Source of the DNA: Paenibacillus sp. SYP-B4298
Lineage (GTDB): Bacteria; Bacillota; Bacilli; Paenibacillales; Paenibacillaceae
Reading direction: 5' to 3'
Assembly: GCF_027627475.1 (NCBI RefSeq)
Contig: NZ_CP115484.1
Location: forward strand, 3,518,001 to 3,582,000
DNA length: 64,000 bases
Below, in pieces: positions 7,128-17,268 of the stretch (the first letter of the stretch is position 1; every line of letters begins with the position of its first letter). Under the pieces are notes generated by a model that did no database searches, was not told the DNA's origin, and was given only the letters and a program-made list of their open reading frames with translations. A program made the position numbers and the translations under genes.

Positions 7128-10100
7128 TTACGACTTCAGCTTGAGCGCCGCGCGGCTGTAGCCCTCTCGCGTCTTCGTTATCTCTAGTACAGCAGGCGAG
7201 GCCTGCTTCAGCTCCGGCACATGGGAGATGATGCCGATCATCCGACCCGCCTGCTGCAATCCGACCAACGTATGAATAGCCTTATGCAGTGATTCCTCAT
7301 CCAGCGAACCGAACCCCTCATCAATAAACATCATCTCAATAGATATTCCGCCTTGATGGGATTGGATCACATCCGTCATGCCCAGCGCCAGGCAGAGCGA
7401 TGCATTGAACTTCTCTCCGCCGGAGAGTGTCTTGACATCGCGGTTCTGACCGGTATACGCATCATAGACATCCAGTCCCAGCCCGCTCTGCTTGCCGCGA
7501 ACCTCCAGCCGATCGCTGCGCTGCAGCGAGAATTGCCCGCCTGTCAGCTCTTGCAGCCTTTCATTGGCCGCCACCAGAATCTGCTCCAGAAATTCGATCA
7601 GAATATAGCGCTCGAAGGAAATTTTCAGCGCGTTATCCCCCTTGAGCATCTGGTATATATCGAGCACCTGCTCCAGCCGGCGCTCCAGCTCCGCCGTTCC
7701 TGCCGCCGTCTCCGCGATCGCTTCACCCAGCCGCTGCGAAGTCTGCGCGAGCTGCTCGGTGCGGACTAGCTCCGATGCTTCCGCCTCCTGCTCGGCCTTC
7801 AAGCGTGCCAGCTCCTGCTCCAGACCAGCTAGCTCCGCTTCCTCCTTGCCCGCGAGCTCCGCCCGCAGCTCCGCTAGCTGCTGCGCCAGATATGCGAGCG
7901 CGTCCGCATAGTGCTTCAGCTCCGACTGCAGCTCGGCCAGCTCCGCCTCCGGCAGCAACGCTGCCGCATAGTGCTCCCGTCGCTCGAAGCCCGCCTTGCG
8001 CAGCTCGCCCTCCAGCCGCTGCTCCGCCTCGCGCGCGCCTGCCTCCAGCTCCTGTAGCTGGCTGGCGAGCTGCTCGCCGACCGCGCGTTCCTTGGCGCTC
8101 TGCGTTAGCGCCTGCGCCAGCTCCTGCTGCGCCGCTTCCCACGCCGCCGCCAGCCCCGCTTCGCGGGCGGCCAGCTCGCGGCGCGCTGCGGCCAGCCGCT
8201 CGGGCGCTGCGAGCTCGGCCGGGATGCGCGCCAGCTCCTGCGCGAGCTGTGCCTGCAGCCGCTCCGCCTGGGCAGCAGCCTCGCGCTGCGCCTCGGCCTG
8301 GCGCTCGCGCAGCCCGTCTTGCCGCTCCAGCTCGCGCTCTTGCCGCTGCAGCTCCTCGCGCTGCGCGCTGAGCGCGGCTGCGACCTGCTGCAGCCGATCC
8401 GTCTCGGCGCGCAGCCGCCGCCCCTCGGCCTCGGCCTGCGCGAGCGCCGCCTCGTCCGGCCGCTGCGCCAGCCCGAGAGCGGCCAGCTCCGCCTCGCGGC
8501 TCTCGCGCCCGGCCTGAGCGGCAGCCGCCTCCGCAGCGGCCTGGCTCAGCTCGCTCATGGCGCGGCTCAGCACCGCCTTCGCCTGCTCCAACTGCTCGCG
8601 CGCCGGCACCTGCCAAGCCTGCTCCGCCTTGCGCGGATGCTGCTCGCTGCCGCAGACCGGGCAGGGCTGGCCGTCATGCAGATGGGCAGCCAGCAGGCCA
8701 GCCTGCCCCTCGAGCCAGCTCCGCTCCTGCCGGTCAAGCTCCGCCTGCGCGGAAGCAAGCTGGCGCTCCTGCTGCGCCGCCTGCTCGCAGTAGGCCGCAT
8801 AGCGCTTGTCCAGCTCCAGCAGCTCCTTGAGCAGCTTGTAGCGGGCGCGCGCCTGCTCCAGCTCGCGCAGGCGCTCCGGCAGCGCAGCCGCCTCCTTCTC
8901 CTGCGCCGCGAGCCGCTCCTGTCGCTCGCGGCGCTGCTGCTTGAGCGCAGCAAGCTGCTCCTGCTGCGCCGCAAGCTGAGCGGCCGCGGCGCGCTCGGCC
9001 GCCTGCAGCTGCTCCAGCTCGCTGCGGCGGGCAGCGAGCGTCGCCACCGCAGGCTCCCATTCGGCGAGCCGCGCCAGCTCGATCGCGGTCTGCCGCCGCT
9101 GCGGCTCCCGCTCCTGCTCGCGGCTATGGCGCTCTCGCGCCGCCTGCTCGGCCTGCTCCGCTGCTGCCAGCCGCCGCTGCGCCTGCTCCAGCTCGCCGCG
9201 CCGAAGCGCCAACTGCTGCCCGAGCCGCGTCGCCTGCTCCTCATACGGCGCGAGCCTTGCCGCGCGTTCAGCATCTGCGGCGCGCCGCTCCTGCGCCGCC
9301 ATCTCAGGCTTCCGCAGCAGCAAGGCTTGCTGCTGCTCCTGCTTGCGCGCCAGCTCTGCGAAGCGCTCATTGAGCGCTGCGGCTGCGCGCAGCTCGCTCT
9401 CCCGCTCCGCAAGCTGCGCCGCAAGCTGACGCTGGCGCTCGCGTCCCGCGTAGAGCTGCTGCTCATAATGCAGTTGCTCCAGCCGCAGACCCTCCAGAAG
9501 CTGCAGCGGGCTCTGATGCTCCTGTGCCAGCGTAACAGCCAGCTCGCTGTCCGCGCGCTCCGGCAGCGTCTCCCGCGCCTGCTTGGCATAGACATGCAGG
9601 CGGAGCAGCCCTTCCTTCAACTGCTCGCGCAACTCGCGGGTCTGCTGGTAGAACCCCTCCTCCAGCTTGCGGTACAGCCCTGTGCGGAATAACCTCCGCA
9701 ATATATCCTCCTTATTCTCCGTGTCCGAGGTCAGCAGCTTGCGGAACTCGCCCTGCGGCAGCATGACGATCTGGCTGAACTGATCCTTGTTCAGCCCGAG
9801 CAGTTGCTCGATCCGGCCAGATACCTCCTGTACAGCGAAGCGGTCAACTGCCGGTACCTCCTCGCCCGAGGTCAGCTCATACAGCTCGATTTTGCCTCCC
9901 GTCTCGCTCTTGTTGCTGCCCTTGCGATGCGCCAACTGACGGAAGATGCGGAAGATACGGCTCCCGGTCTGGAAGGTGAAGTCCACCGATGTATGCTGAT
10001 CCTCCCGTGCGAAGTGACTGCGCAGCATCCGCGGGTCCGAGCGATCCTCGCCGCTTGCCGAGCCGTACAGCGCATAGCAGATCGCATCGAAGATCGTCGT

Positions 10101-10223
10101 CTTGCCCGCTCCCGTATTGCCGGAGATGACGAACAGCCGATGCTGTCCCAACTGACGGAAATCGATCGTCTCCGTATCCCTGTAGGGCCCGAAGGCCTTC
10201 ATCGTAAGCGCCAGCGGCCTCAT
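7128..10223 (-). CDS. sbcC: Exonuclease SbcC, ATPase subunit
   Basis: 1031 aa SMC/Rad50-like ATPase; with SbcD it cuts DNA hairpins and ends during replication and repair. Walker A is ISGNTGAGKTTIFDAICYAL near residues 33-52. Two long coiled-coil arms rich in Glu, Gln, Ala, Arg and Leu flank the zinc hook CPVCGSEQHP near residue 520. The C-terminal ATPase lobe has the LSGGEKFNASL signature, MMFIDEGFGSLD (Walker B and D-loop) and a switch histidine (IGIISHVPELK). The ATG overlaps the sbcD stop by four bases. The coiled-coil DNA is unusually GC-rich and biased to GCTGC/CTGCG, which creates long false frames on the other strand. Confidence 0.95.
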   Translation of the reverse strand: MRPLALTMKAFGPYRDTETIDFRQLGQHRLFVISGNTGAGKTTIFDAICYALYGSASGEDRSDPRMLRSHFAREDQHTSVDFTFQTGSRIFRIFRQLAHRKGSNKSETGGKIELYELTSGEEVPAVDRFAVQEVSGRIEQLLGLNKDQFSQIVMLPQGEFRKLLTSDTENKEDILRRLFRTGLYRKLEEGFYQQTRELREQLKEGLLRLHVYAKQARETLPERADSELAVTLAQEHQSPLQLLEGLRLEQLHYEQQLYAGRERQRQLAAQLAERESELRAAAALNERFAELARKQEQQQALLLRKPEMAAQERRAADAERAARLAPYEEQATRLGQQLALRRGELEQAQRRLAAAEQAEQAARERHSREQEREPQRRQTAIELARLAEWEPAVATLAARRSELEQLQAAERAAAAQLAAQQEQLAALKQQRRERQERLAAQEKEAAALPERLRELEQARARYKLLKELLELDKRYAAYCEQAAQQERQLASAQAELDRQERSWLEGQAGLLAAHLHDGQPCPVCGSEQHPRKAEQAWQVPAREQLEQAKAVLSRAMSELSQAAAEAAAAQAGRESREAELAALGLAQRPDEAALAQAEAEGRRLRAETDRLQQVAAALSAQREELQRQERELERQDGLRERQAEAQREAAAQAERLQAQLAQELARIPAELAAPERLAAARRELAAREAGLAAAWEAAQQELAQALTQSAKERAVGEQLASQLQELEAGAREAEQRLEGELRKAGFERREHYAAALLPEAELAELQSELKHYADALAYLAQQLAELRAELAGKEEAELAGLEQELARLKAEQEAEASELVRTEQLAQTSQRLGEAIAETAAGTAELERRLEQVLDIYQMLKGDNALKISFERYILIEFLEQILVAANERLQELTGGQFSLQRSDRLEVRGKQSGLGLDVYDAYTGQNRDVKTLSGGEKFNASLCLALGMTDVIQSHQGGISIEMMFIDEGFGSLDEESLHKAIHTLVGLQQAGRMIGIISHVPELKQASPAVLEITKTREGYSRAALKLKS

Positions 10224-11380
10224 ACCGCACCCCCATCCTCGCGCAGCACCTTAGCGAACGCCTCCGCGAACAACTGCTGCTTCTCCCGGTCAAGCGCCAC
10301 ACCCTTGACCTCCGCATAGAAATGACCGAACAGCTCCACCGGGTCTGCCGTTCGCCGCTCAGCGGGCGGCTGCATACGTTCCGCGGCTGTCATCTGGCTG
10401 GCTGCCCGGCGCTCCACATGAAGCGCATTCGGATAGATGGCACGCACCTTCTCCATCGGGAACAGCACCGGATGGTCGCTAAGCAGGGTGACAAACACAT
10501 AATCGTCACAGCGGCTATGCCGCTCCAGCTCCTCCAGTGTAGCTGTAATGCGTCTCAGGTCGCGGCGGGGCGCGAGCTCTCTCTTCTCCACCTGCACCTC
10601 GCCCTTGGGCCCCAGCTCTACCATATAATAGCCTTTGTTATGCTTTTCCTCCGAGATCGAATATTTCAGTGGCGACCCGGCATAGCGGATACGCTCCGAT
10701 CCTACGTAATGCGCCTGATGGAGATGACCGAGAGCCGTATAATGAAACGGAGCAAAATATTCCGCACGCACATGCTCCGCCCCGCCGATCGACAGCGGCC
10801 GCTCCGACTCACTCGTGTTCGCCATTGGCTCGCCGCCTGGCGTAACGAAGGCATGTCCAATCAGCACATGGCGCGCCTGCGGCTTCAACCGCTGCCCGAT
10901 CCGCTCCACCACCGCCCGCATCGCGTCATCGTGAGTGCGGATCGAATCATCGCCGAGCACATGACGCACCTGCGCCGGATCGGCGTAAGGCACCAGATAG
11001 AGATGCACCTCGCCCGCCGGATCGCGCAGCACGACGGGCTCCACCTCTGCCTGCAACTGGCCGGACAGGTAGAGTCCCTGCCGCTGCATCATCCGTGTGC
11101 CGAAGGCAATCCGGTCCGGGCTGTCATGATTGCCCGCAATGGCGAGCACCGGCGTATTCAGCTCGATGACGAGCCGCTCCAGCAGCTCATTCAGCAGCTC
11201 CACCGCCTCTGTCGGCGGTATCGCCCGATCATACAGATCGCCTGCGATAATGACTGCATCTGGCCGTTCCGCCTTCACCACATCCACGAGCTGCTCCAAC
11301 ACATACCGTTGGTCCTCCGTCATATAGACACCCTGCACCAGCTTGCCTAGATGCCAGTCGGCAGTATGCAACAATTTCAT
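10220..11380 (-). CDS. sbcD: Exonuclease SbcD, nuclease subunit
   Basis: About 386 aa calcineurin-like phosphoesterase, the nuclease partner of SbcC. The metal-binding motifs are present in order: DWHLGK at the N-terminus, GDLYDR, GNHDS, then GHAFV and GHLHQAHY. The ATG at 11380 (MKLLHTADWHLGK) fits the family; upstream in-frame ATGs at 11428 and 11389 exist and AAGGAG lies in front of the latter two. The gene overlaps sbcC by ATGA and forms an operon with it. Confidence 0.93.
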   Translation of the reverse strand: MKLLHTADWHLGKLVQGVYMTEDQRYVLEQLVDVVKAERPDAVIIAGDLYDRAIPPTEAVELLNELLERLVIELNTPVLAIAGNHDSPDRIAFGTRMMQRQGLYLSGQLQAEVEPVVLRDPAGEVHLYLVPYADPAQVRHVLGDDSIRTHDDAMRAVVERIGQRLKPQARHVLIGHAFVTPGGEPMANTSESERPLSIGGAEHVRAEYFAPFHYTALGHLHQAHYVGSERIRYAGSPLKYSISEEKHNKGYYMVELGPKGEVQVEKRELAPRRDLRRITATLEELERHSRCDDYVFVTLLSDHPVLFPMEKVRAIYPNALHVERRAASQMTAAERMQPPAERRTADPVELFGHFYAEVKGVALDREKQQLFAEAFAKVLREDGGAV

Positions 11381-11580
11381 CCTTGCCATCCACTCCTTCA
11401 TCGGTAAATGTTCTAATTCGCTCTTCAACCCCCAGAATCCTATGTACTCCTAATAATTCACTTGACTGCAACATCTTCCAATCTCACCCCTGCAACGAAC
11501 CGTGCGGCAAGGCCTGCTTCTGAGCTCCGCCTTTTATACTGGTCGCTGGACAGACCGCCTCACATAACTGGGAATCGCAT

Positions 11581-11608
11581 GAATATATTGAGTACTACGC
11601 CATTATTC
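11581..11608 (+). promoter_or_regulatory. Possible sigma-E promoter of yhbH
   Basis: GAATATA (11581-11587) and CATTATTC (11601-11608) are 13 bases apart. The -35 half fits the sigma-E consensus well, while the -10 half matches only at CAT. Offered because yhbH is a mother-cell gene in B. subtilis. Confidence 0.3.
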
Positions 11609-11627
11609 ACACGGGAGGGGTTCATCT

Positions 11628-12776
11628 ATGGCAGAACCACTGTTCATTGTATCGCGCGAGGACTGGTCGCTGCACCGCAAGGGCTATGAGGATCAGGCTC
11701 GTCATCAGGAGAAGGTGCGGGAGGCCATCAAGCAGAATCTTCCCGATATTCTGACTGACGAGAGCATCATCATGTCCGATGGCCGTCAGATCGTCAAGGT
11801 GCCGATCAGAAGTGTCGACGAATACCGCTTCGTCTACAATCATAACAAGCAGAAGCATGTTGGCCAGGGCGATGGCGACTCCCAGGTCGGCGACGTGCTC
11901 GGCGTCGACCCCCAGACGAAGAAAGGCCCCGGCAAGGGCCAGGGCGCAGGCGACCAGCCCGGCGACGACTACTTCGAGACCGAAGTCAGTATGGCCGAGC
12001 TGGAGGATATGCTGTTCGAGGAGCTGCAACTGCCCAACCTGGAAGACAAGCAGAAGGAGCAGATGCAGGCCGAGGACATCGTCTTCCACGACATTCGCAA
12101 GAAAGGAATCATGTCCAACATCGATAAGAAACGCACGATCATGGAAAATTTGCGACGCAATGCCAGCCGCGGCGTCTCCGGCATCTCCGGCATCTCCCCT
12201 GACGACCTGCGCTTCAAGACGTGGGAGGAGGTCGTCAAGCCGCATTCCAATGCCGTAGTGATGGCGCTCATGGATACATCCGGGAGCATGGGCTCCTTTG
12301 AGAAATATGTAGCCCGCAGCTTCTTCTTCTGGATGACGAAATTTTTGCGGCGCAAGTATGAGCATGTAGAAATTGTGTTCATCGCCCACCATACAGAGGC
12401 AAAGGAAGTGACCGAGGAGGAATTCTTCACACGCGGCGAGAGCGGGGGCACCATCTGCTCCTCTGCCTATCAGAAGGCGCTGGACATTATAGATAGCCGC
12501 TACCCGGTAGCGAATTGGAACATCTACCCGTTCCATTTCTCCGATGGCGACAACCTGACCTCAGACAACGAGAAATGCGTCAAGCTGATCGAGCAGTTGA
12601 TGCAACGCGCCAATCTGTTCGGCTACGGGGAAGTGAACCAATATAACCGCAGCAGCACGCTCATGTCAGCCTATAAGCATATTAGCAACAAAAAGTTTCT
12701 GTACTCCATTATCCGTGAGAAAGGCGAGGTCTACAAGGCGCTCAAAACCTTCTTCGCCGAAGCTCCCGCCACGTAA
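11628..12776 (+). CDS. yhbH: Sporulation protein YhbH (DUF444)
   Basis: 382 aa member of the YhbH/YeaH family. The N-terminus ([20 protein letters not shown]) is typical. After a charged Gly/Asp/Lys-rich linker (about 80-120) there is a von Willebrand A-type domain with the MIDAS motif [13 protein letters not shown] near residue 215. GGGAGGGG precedes the ATG. In B. subtilis and E. coli this protein works in the same system as the PrkA/YeaG kinase and a SpoVR/YcgB protein; all three genes are in this window. Confidence 0.92.
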   Translation: MAEPLFIVSREDWSLHRKGYEDQARHQEKVREAIKQNLPDILTDESIIMSDGRQIVKVPIRSVDEYRFVYNHNKQKHVGQGDGDSQVGDVLGVDPQTKKGPGKGQGAGDQPGDDYFETEVSMAELEDMLFEELQLPNLEDKQKEQMQAEDIVFHDIRKKGIMSNIDKKRTIMENLRRNASRGVSGISGISPDDLRFKTWEEVVKPHSNAVVMALMDTSGSMGSFEKYVARSFFFWMTKFLRRKYEHVEIVFIAHHTEAKEVTEEEFFTRGESGGTICSSAYQKALDIIDSRYPVANWNIYPFHFSDGDNLTSDNEKCVKLIEQLMQRANLFGYGEVNQYNRSSTLMSAYKHISNKKFLYSIIREKGEVYKALKTFFAEAPAT

Positions 12777-12825
12777 TTCAGTCTGGAGTCACAGCATGTG
12801 TACTACCGATGCAACGAAGACAGGC

Positions 12826-12873
12826 GAGCGCTTGCCGGGGCGGAGAATTTCCAGCCGCACCTGGCAAGCGCTC
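12826..12873 (+). terminator. Terminator after yhbH
   Basis: Perfect 11-base arms, GAGCGCTTGCC (12826-12836) and GGCAAGCGCTC (12863-12873), with a 26-base loop, followed by CTTCTTCTC. The loop is long and the T-run broken, so efficiency is uncertain. Confidence 0.5.
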
Positions 12874-12945
12874 CTTCTTCTCAACCTGTCCGAACCGCTT
12901 GTTCCGCAACCGCCGCTGATTGCTGGCTGTACGATGCCACCTCCA

Positions 12946-14100
12946 TCAACTGCTGCAGGAGCCGCATGAGCTGCAGGACGAGCCGCCTCCATCCGAACTG
13001 CCTCCGTCCGAGCCGCCTCCCGAACCACTATCGTGGCTATTGTGGCTGTCGGAGGAGCCTCCCCATGTCGGGGAATCGGTACTGCAGTTGGAATTACGCT
13101 CCTGGTGAACGTTGTCATCGGTCGCTTGCAGGCTGGACAGACTGGCAAGCAGAGCCGTATCGTCGCTATCGCGCGCCTGCTGCTGTGCCTCATCGAGCGA
13201 CTCGTCCATCTGCTGCTCGAATTGCTCATTGTTATAGAGCGAGTGATAGATCAGCAGCCCTGACAATATACCAGCCACAGGTAGCGCGACCGGAAAGCTG
13301 TCATCGCCGCCTGTTAGCGGCCTGCGAACCGTATCGCCGCTATGAGAAGCCATCATCTGGGATTGCATGCGTCCCAGCAAGTAGTCTGCCGTCTCCCGCA
13401 GATCGCTATATCGCTCCAGACGAGCCGAATGGAACCAGCTCGCCAGCAGCTCTGCGCGATTGCTCTCCTCCAGCTCCTGCAGGCGGTGCTTGGGCAATGC
13501 TGTGCGGTAGAAGGCTCCCCACACCTTGACACTCGCCGGAGTGAAGGGGAACAGCTCCCCGTACAGCCAGTCGAACCAGGCACGCTCGCCCTCCGCCGGA
13601 CGACTGCCCTCCCCATGCGGGGCGTGATGGATCATATCGCCGCAGAACTGGTGGCAGAACTGCTCATATTCTCTCGTAAACATGAGCATTTCATGCCAGA
13701 TCGCATCTGCACGCGCACTGTACATCGGCACCTTGGCACAGAGGGCGCTCATGAGAAAATACCGTTTCAGCTCCTGCCATACCCAGCTCCACTCCTGCTC
13801 GGACATCCGCGGGTTAGCGCTCATCACACGCTGCTTCACCCGCTTCACATACTCGCCATCGAGCGCCGCCTCCAGCCGCTGTGCTGCTGCTCGGGCAGGA
13901 TGTCCGAGCGGTATGCCTAAGGTTCCCGGCAGCTCTGCCTCATCAGGCCAGCTCTCCTCAGCTCTGCCGCCTCCCAGCCTCCCTGACCGCGTGACAATGA
14001 AGCCATCGCGCTGTTGACCTTCACGGTTCCTTCTAGCAATCACAAACCAGACGACCAAGGCTGCTCCTATCAATACCAATATAAAGGCTGTTCTCCCCAT
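12946..14100 (-). CDS. Membrane-anchored protein with a Ser/Gly/Cys-rich tail
   Basis: 384 aa from ATG 14100, chosen for the TAGGAGGGG in front; a longer frame to 14169 has no such site. One N-terminal transmembrane segment (about residues 3-20), then a soluble domain. The patch ADAIWHEMLMFTREYEQFC followed by HH resembles the WH..ML....Y..FC motif of glycine-rich-domain-like proteins. A second short hydrophobic stretch (PVALPVAGILSGLLIY) lies near residue 275. The last 35 residues are almost only Ser, Gly, Asp, His and finally Cys (SSCSSCGSCSS), like the cysteine-rich tails of some surface proteins. Function unknown. It is convergent with yhbH. Confidence 0.65.
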   Translation of the reverse strand: MGRTAFILVLIGAALVVWFVIARRNREGQQRDGFIVTRSGRLGGGRAEESWPDEAELPGTLGIPLGHPARAAAQRLEAALDGEYVKRVKQRVMSANPRMSEQEWSWVWQELKRYFLMSALCAKVPMYSARADAIWHEMLMFTREYEQFCHQFCGDMIHHAPHGEGSRPAEGERAWFDWLYGELFPFTPASVKVWGAFYRTALPKHRLQELEESNRAELLASWFHSARLERYSDLRETADYLLGRMQSQMMASHSGDTVRRPLTGGDDSFPVALPVAGILSGLLIYHSLYNNEQFEQQMDESLDEAQQQARDSDDTALLASLSSLQATDDNVHQERNSNCSTDSPTWGGSSDSHNSHDSGSGGGSDGGSSDGGGSSCSSCGSCSS

Positions 14101-14337
14101 ATTTCCCCTCCTATCTATGCCAATAATACGCAAGCAAGCGAGATTGGTTTCCATAAACCATCGTTTCAATCCTTAACTGCTACCTGTGCCCGTCACGCAG
14201 CCCCTGTCTGAATCGTGGCTATGACATGACTGGATGACTCCCCCTATGTCCCTTCTGATCGCTCGCTGCCATGACGATTGGAATCATGGAACGGCCGTGC
14301 TATAATAACTCGTACAAAATATAAGGAGGATGACAGG

Positions 14338-14700
14338 ATGCTGATAGCAAGCATAATTCTCGTCGCCATCGTCGCGATTGAGCATGTATATATTCTCATA
14401 TTGGAGATGTTCCTGTGGACCAAGCCGGCAGCGCTCCGCACCTTCAATCTGACCCCCTCCTTCGCCCAGCAGACGAAGGGACTGGCAGCGAATCAAGGAC
14501 TGTACAACGGCTTTCTCGCTGCAGGCTTAATCTTTGGACTGCTCCATCCAGATGACGCCTTCGGCCGCCAGTTGCAGTTGTTCTTCCTGATCTGTGTGCT
14601 GGTCGCTGCGATCTTCGGCGCATTGACCTCCAATAAGTCCATCCTGCTGAAGCAGGGGCTTCCGGCGGCGCTCGCGCTTATCTGTGTATTGTTGACTTAA
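14338..14700 (+). CDS. DUF1304 family membrane protein
   Basis: 120 aa with four hydrophobic helices and hallmark residues of DUF1304: AIEHVYILILEMFLW near the N-terminus, then ANQGLYNGFLAAGLIFGLL in the middle. ATG 14338 follows AAGGAGG directly; a longer frame starting at 14278 would begin inside the promoter. The function of the family is unknown. Confidence 0.85.
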   Translation: MLIASIILVAIVAIEHVYILILEMFLWTKPAALRTFNLTPSFAQQTKGLAANQGLYNGFLAAGLIFGLLHPDDAFGRQLQLFFLICVLVAAIFGALTSNKSILLKQGLPAALALICVLLT

Positions 14701-14736
14701 TTGGAGCCGCCTAGCCTCATCCTCTCTCGCTTGACC

Positions 14737-14765
14737 GCATAATCCTCTCCAACATCCCATACATA
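14737..14765 (+). promoter_or_regulatory. Sigma-E type promoter of spoVR
   Basis: GCATAAT (14737-14743) and CATACATA (14758-14765) with a 14-base spacer match the sigma-E pattern G[GTA]ATATT-N13-15-CATACA[AC]T closely. The -10 element ends 34 bases before the GTG start of spoVR. This is the expected compartment, the mother cell. Confidence 0.6.
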
Positions 14766-14799
14766 TATAGGAAAACACGATTCCCGGAGGGATGCGTAA

Positions 14800-16236
14800 G
14801 TGAATCAGGATGAGATCCGACAATTGGAGAGAGCGATCAGCGAGATTACCGAGATTGCGACTGGCTTTGGCCTTGACTTTTATCCGATGCGCTATGAGAT
14901 ATGCCCGTCTGACATCATCTACACCTTCGGCGCCTACGGGATGCCGACCCGCTTCGGCCATTGGAGCTTCGGCAAGACATTCCACAAGATGAAGATGCAG
15001 TATGACCTGGGCCTCAGCAAAATCTATGAGCTCGTCATCAACTCCAACCCTTGCTACGCCTTCCTGCTTGACGGCAATTCGCTGATCCAGAACAAGCTGA
15101 TCGTTGCGCATGTGCTGGCGCACTGCGACTTCTTCAAGAACAATGCCCGCTTCTCAGGCTCCAACCGCCATATGGTTGAGAGCATGTCTGCCACGGCGGA
15201 GCGAATTGCTAGGTATGAGATGGATTATGGAGCCGCCAAGGTCGAGCGCTTCATTGATGCCGTCCTGGCCATTCAGGAGCATGTTGATCCGACATTGATC
15301 AAGCCCTACCAGCTCGACAAGCGCCGGTATATGGAGCTGCAAAAAAAGCAGGAGCAGGAGCGCTCCTCGCACCAGCAGCACGAAAGCCCCTATGATGATC
15401 TGTGGGACTTGGATGACCGCCAGCGCGAAGAGGAGTCGCAGCCCGCTGGCAAACGGTTCCCTCCTGCGCCCGAGAAGGATCTTCTGTGGTTCATTCAGGA
15501 ATATTCTCCATCGCTGGAGGAGTGGCAGCGGGACATTATTTCTACGCTGCGAGATGAGATGCTGTACTTCTGGCCGCAGATGGAGACCAAGATTATGAAT
15601 GAAGGCTGGGCATCCTATTGGCATCAGCGAATCATCCGCGAGCTGGACCTTACCAGCGAGGAGACGATTGAATTCGCCAAGCTCAACTCGGCTGTCGTCC
15701 AGCCGTCACGCCAAAGCCTGAATCCTTATTATCTGGGCCTGAAGCTATTCGAGGACATCGAGAAGCGCTGGGATAACCCTACCGAGGAGGAACGGGAAAA
15801 GCTGGGGCGTCAGCCGGGGAGCGGGCGTGACAAGATGTTCGAGGTGCGCGAGACGGAATCTGACCAGTCCTTCCTGCGCAATTACTTGACCAAGCAGCTC
15901 GTCGAGGAGCTCGATCTGTATATCTTCGAGAAGAAGGGGCCGGAATGGAAGATTACCGACAAAACATGGGAGTCGATTCGCGATCAGCTTTCCGGCTCGC
16001 GCGTCAACTGCGGTTTTCCGACCTTGATGGTCGTTGACGGCGATTTCAATCGCGCCTCCGAGTTGTATTTGAAGCATCAGTATGAGGGCATCGAGCTGGA
16101 TCTGAAATATGTGGAGCGCACCCTCCCCTATGTGGTCAAACTATGGGGCAAGAACGTCCATCTGGAGACCGTCATTGAGGGCAAGGCGATCGCCTTCAGT
16201 TGCGATGGAGGCAAGACGAGCCGCAAGTTTCTATAA
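14800..16236 (+). CDS. spoVR: Stage V sporulation protein R
   Basis: 478 aa, close to the B. subtilis length. The N-terminus [20 protein letters not shown] and then [15 protein letters not shown] are diagnostic, as are [20 protein letters not shown] and [12 protein letters not shown]. Later motifs include [11 protein letters not shown] and [18 protein letters not shown]. SpoVR is needed for normal spore cortex formation and the YcgB homologues share a stress system with YeaG/YeaH. The GTG start follows CGGAGG by 9 bases. A clear terminator lies downstream. Confidence 0.95.
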   Translation: MNQDEIRQLERAISEITEIATGFGLDFYPMRYEICPSDIIYTFGAYGMPTRFGHWSFGKTFHKMKMQYDLGLSKIYELVINSNPCYAFLLDGNSLIQNKLIVAHVLAHCDFFKNNARFSGSNRHMVESMSATAERIARYEMDYGAAKVERFIDAVLAIQEHVDPTLIKPYQLDKRRYMELQKKQEQERSSHQQHESPYDDLWDLDDRQREEESQPAGKRFPPAPEKDLLWFIQEYSPSLEEWQRDIISTLRDEMLYFWPQMETKIMNEGWASYWHQRIIRELDLTSEETIEFAKLNSAVVQPSRQSLNPYYLGLKLFEDIEKRWDNPTEEEREKLGRQPGSGRDKMFEVRETESDQSFLRNYLTKQLVEELDLYIFEKKGPEWKITDKTWESIRDQLSGSRVNCGFPTLMVVDGDFNRASELYLKHQYEGIELDLKYVERTLPYVVKLWGKNVHLETVIEGKAIAFSCDGGKTSRKFL

Positions 16237-16283
16237 GAGTCTGCACCTCCTCTGACCTTGGACATTATCTTCGATATAGTTAA

Positions 16284-16318
16284 GGCAAGCCGCTTACGTG
16301 ACCGGCTTGCCTTTTTTT
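16284..16318 (+). terminator. Rho-independent terminator of spoVR
   Basis: GGCAAGCCG and CGGCTTGCC flank a 10-base loop and are followed by seven T residues. Confidence 0.9.
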
Positions 16319-16404
16319 GAGCGTGGGACAAAACCAGACCGCAAGAATCGTCAAGATAGCTCCTGCGTTGTGCGCTACTATAAATTTCAGCAAACCTGGC
16401 AGGC

Positions 16405-17268
16405 CTACTCCTTCAACCGCTGCACATCAACCGTAACATGAAGCTGCTGCACGCCAGTTCCGCGGTATAGACCCTTGACGGGTACAATATCCTTATAATC
16501 GCGGCCATGCCCCAGCTTCACATAGCGCTCGCCGACAGGCGCTTCATTCGTCGGATCGAAGCTGCACCATCCGGCGCCTGCCACATAGGCCTCTACCCAG
16601 GCATGAGAGGCATGCTGAAAGTCTGTGCTGCCGCCCTGCAGGTCGCCAATAAAGTGATAGCCGCTCACATAGCGCGCCGGCACACCGATGTGACGACAGA
16701 CGGAGATCATCAGATGAGCGAAATCCTGACATACTCCGCGCCGAGAGATGACCATCTCCGCCACCGTCGTCTGCACATTGGTTGCCAGCGGATCATAGAC
16801 AAATTCGGAGCGAATGCGTGATGACAGACCAGCCAGCCATTCATAGACGCCACAGCCCCGCCAATCGCCCGCCAACTGCTCCACTTCCTGCGTGAACGTC
16901 GTGTAGCCTGTGGGCAGCAGATACTCCGCGAACCGATTATGCGCCTCCTCGCTCTCATACCATACCCAGTGCTTGATTCCAAGCGACTGACGGCGCGCCC
17001 GCTCCGCCTTATCCACCTCCCGCGTCACTACGGTCATCTGCGTCCTGATCGTCAGCTTGGTGTGGGGCGCATTGACAGAGAAGGCATGCACACGGTTGCC
17101 GAAGTAATCCTCATAGCTGAACAAGGAGGCATTGGGCTCCACTACAATCGCATGCTGGTAGCAGGACTGCTTCTCGTCTGTACAGGGACTAAGCCGCACT
17201 TCATTGACACTGTCCGTGACGGCATGACCATAGCTGTACTCGGTCACATGAGCAATCTTCAGCTTCAT
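16405..17268 (-). CDS. Transglutaminase-like cysteine protease/ligase protein
   Basis: 287 aa with an N-terminal beta domain (KIAHVTEYSYGHAV, NEVRLSPCTD) and a transglutaminase core. The catalytic Cys is in SRRGVCQDFAHLMISVCR, the His in HASHAWVEAYV, and the Asp in WCSFDPTNEAPVG. It is the last gene of a three-gene operon; its ATG overlaps the alpha-E stop by four bases. Such trios (COG1305, COG2307, COG2308) are predicted to build or trim small peptide tags, but the product is unknown. Confidence 0.85.
   Translation of the reverse strand: MKLKIAHVTEYSYGHAVTDSVNEVRLSPCTDEKQSCYQHAIVVEPNASLFSYEDYFGNRVHAFSVNAPHTKLTIRTQMTVVTREVDKAERARRQSLGIKHWVWYESEEAHNRFAEYLLPTGYTTFTQEVEQLAGDWRGCGVYEWLAGLSSRIRSEFVYDPLATNVQTTVAEMVISRRGVCQDFAHLMISVCRHIGVPARYVSGYHFIGDLQGGSTDFQHASHAWVEAYVAGAGWCSFDPTNEAPVGERYVKLGHGRDYKDIVPVKGLYRGTGVQQLHVTVDVQRLKE

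Noticed and set aside
7723-8616. 297-codon minus-strand frame in another phase within sbcC
   Set aside because: Almost only Ala, Gly and Arg; a phase shadow of the sbcC coiled-coil codons.
8319-9692. Long antisense open frame (457 codons) opposite sbcC, with several shorter companions
   Set aside because: It is Leu/Arg/Gln-only low-complexity sequence produced by the GCTGC bias of the coiled-coil codons; sbcC has intact motifs on the other strand.
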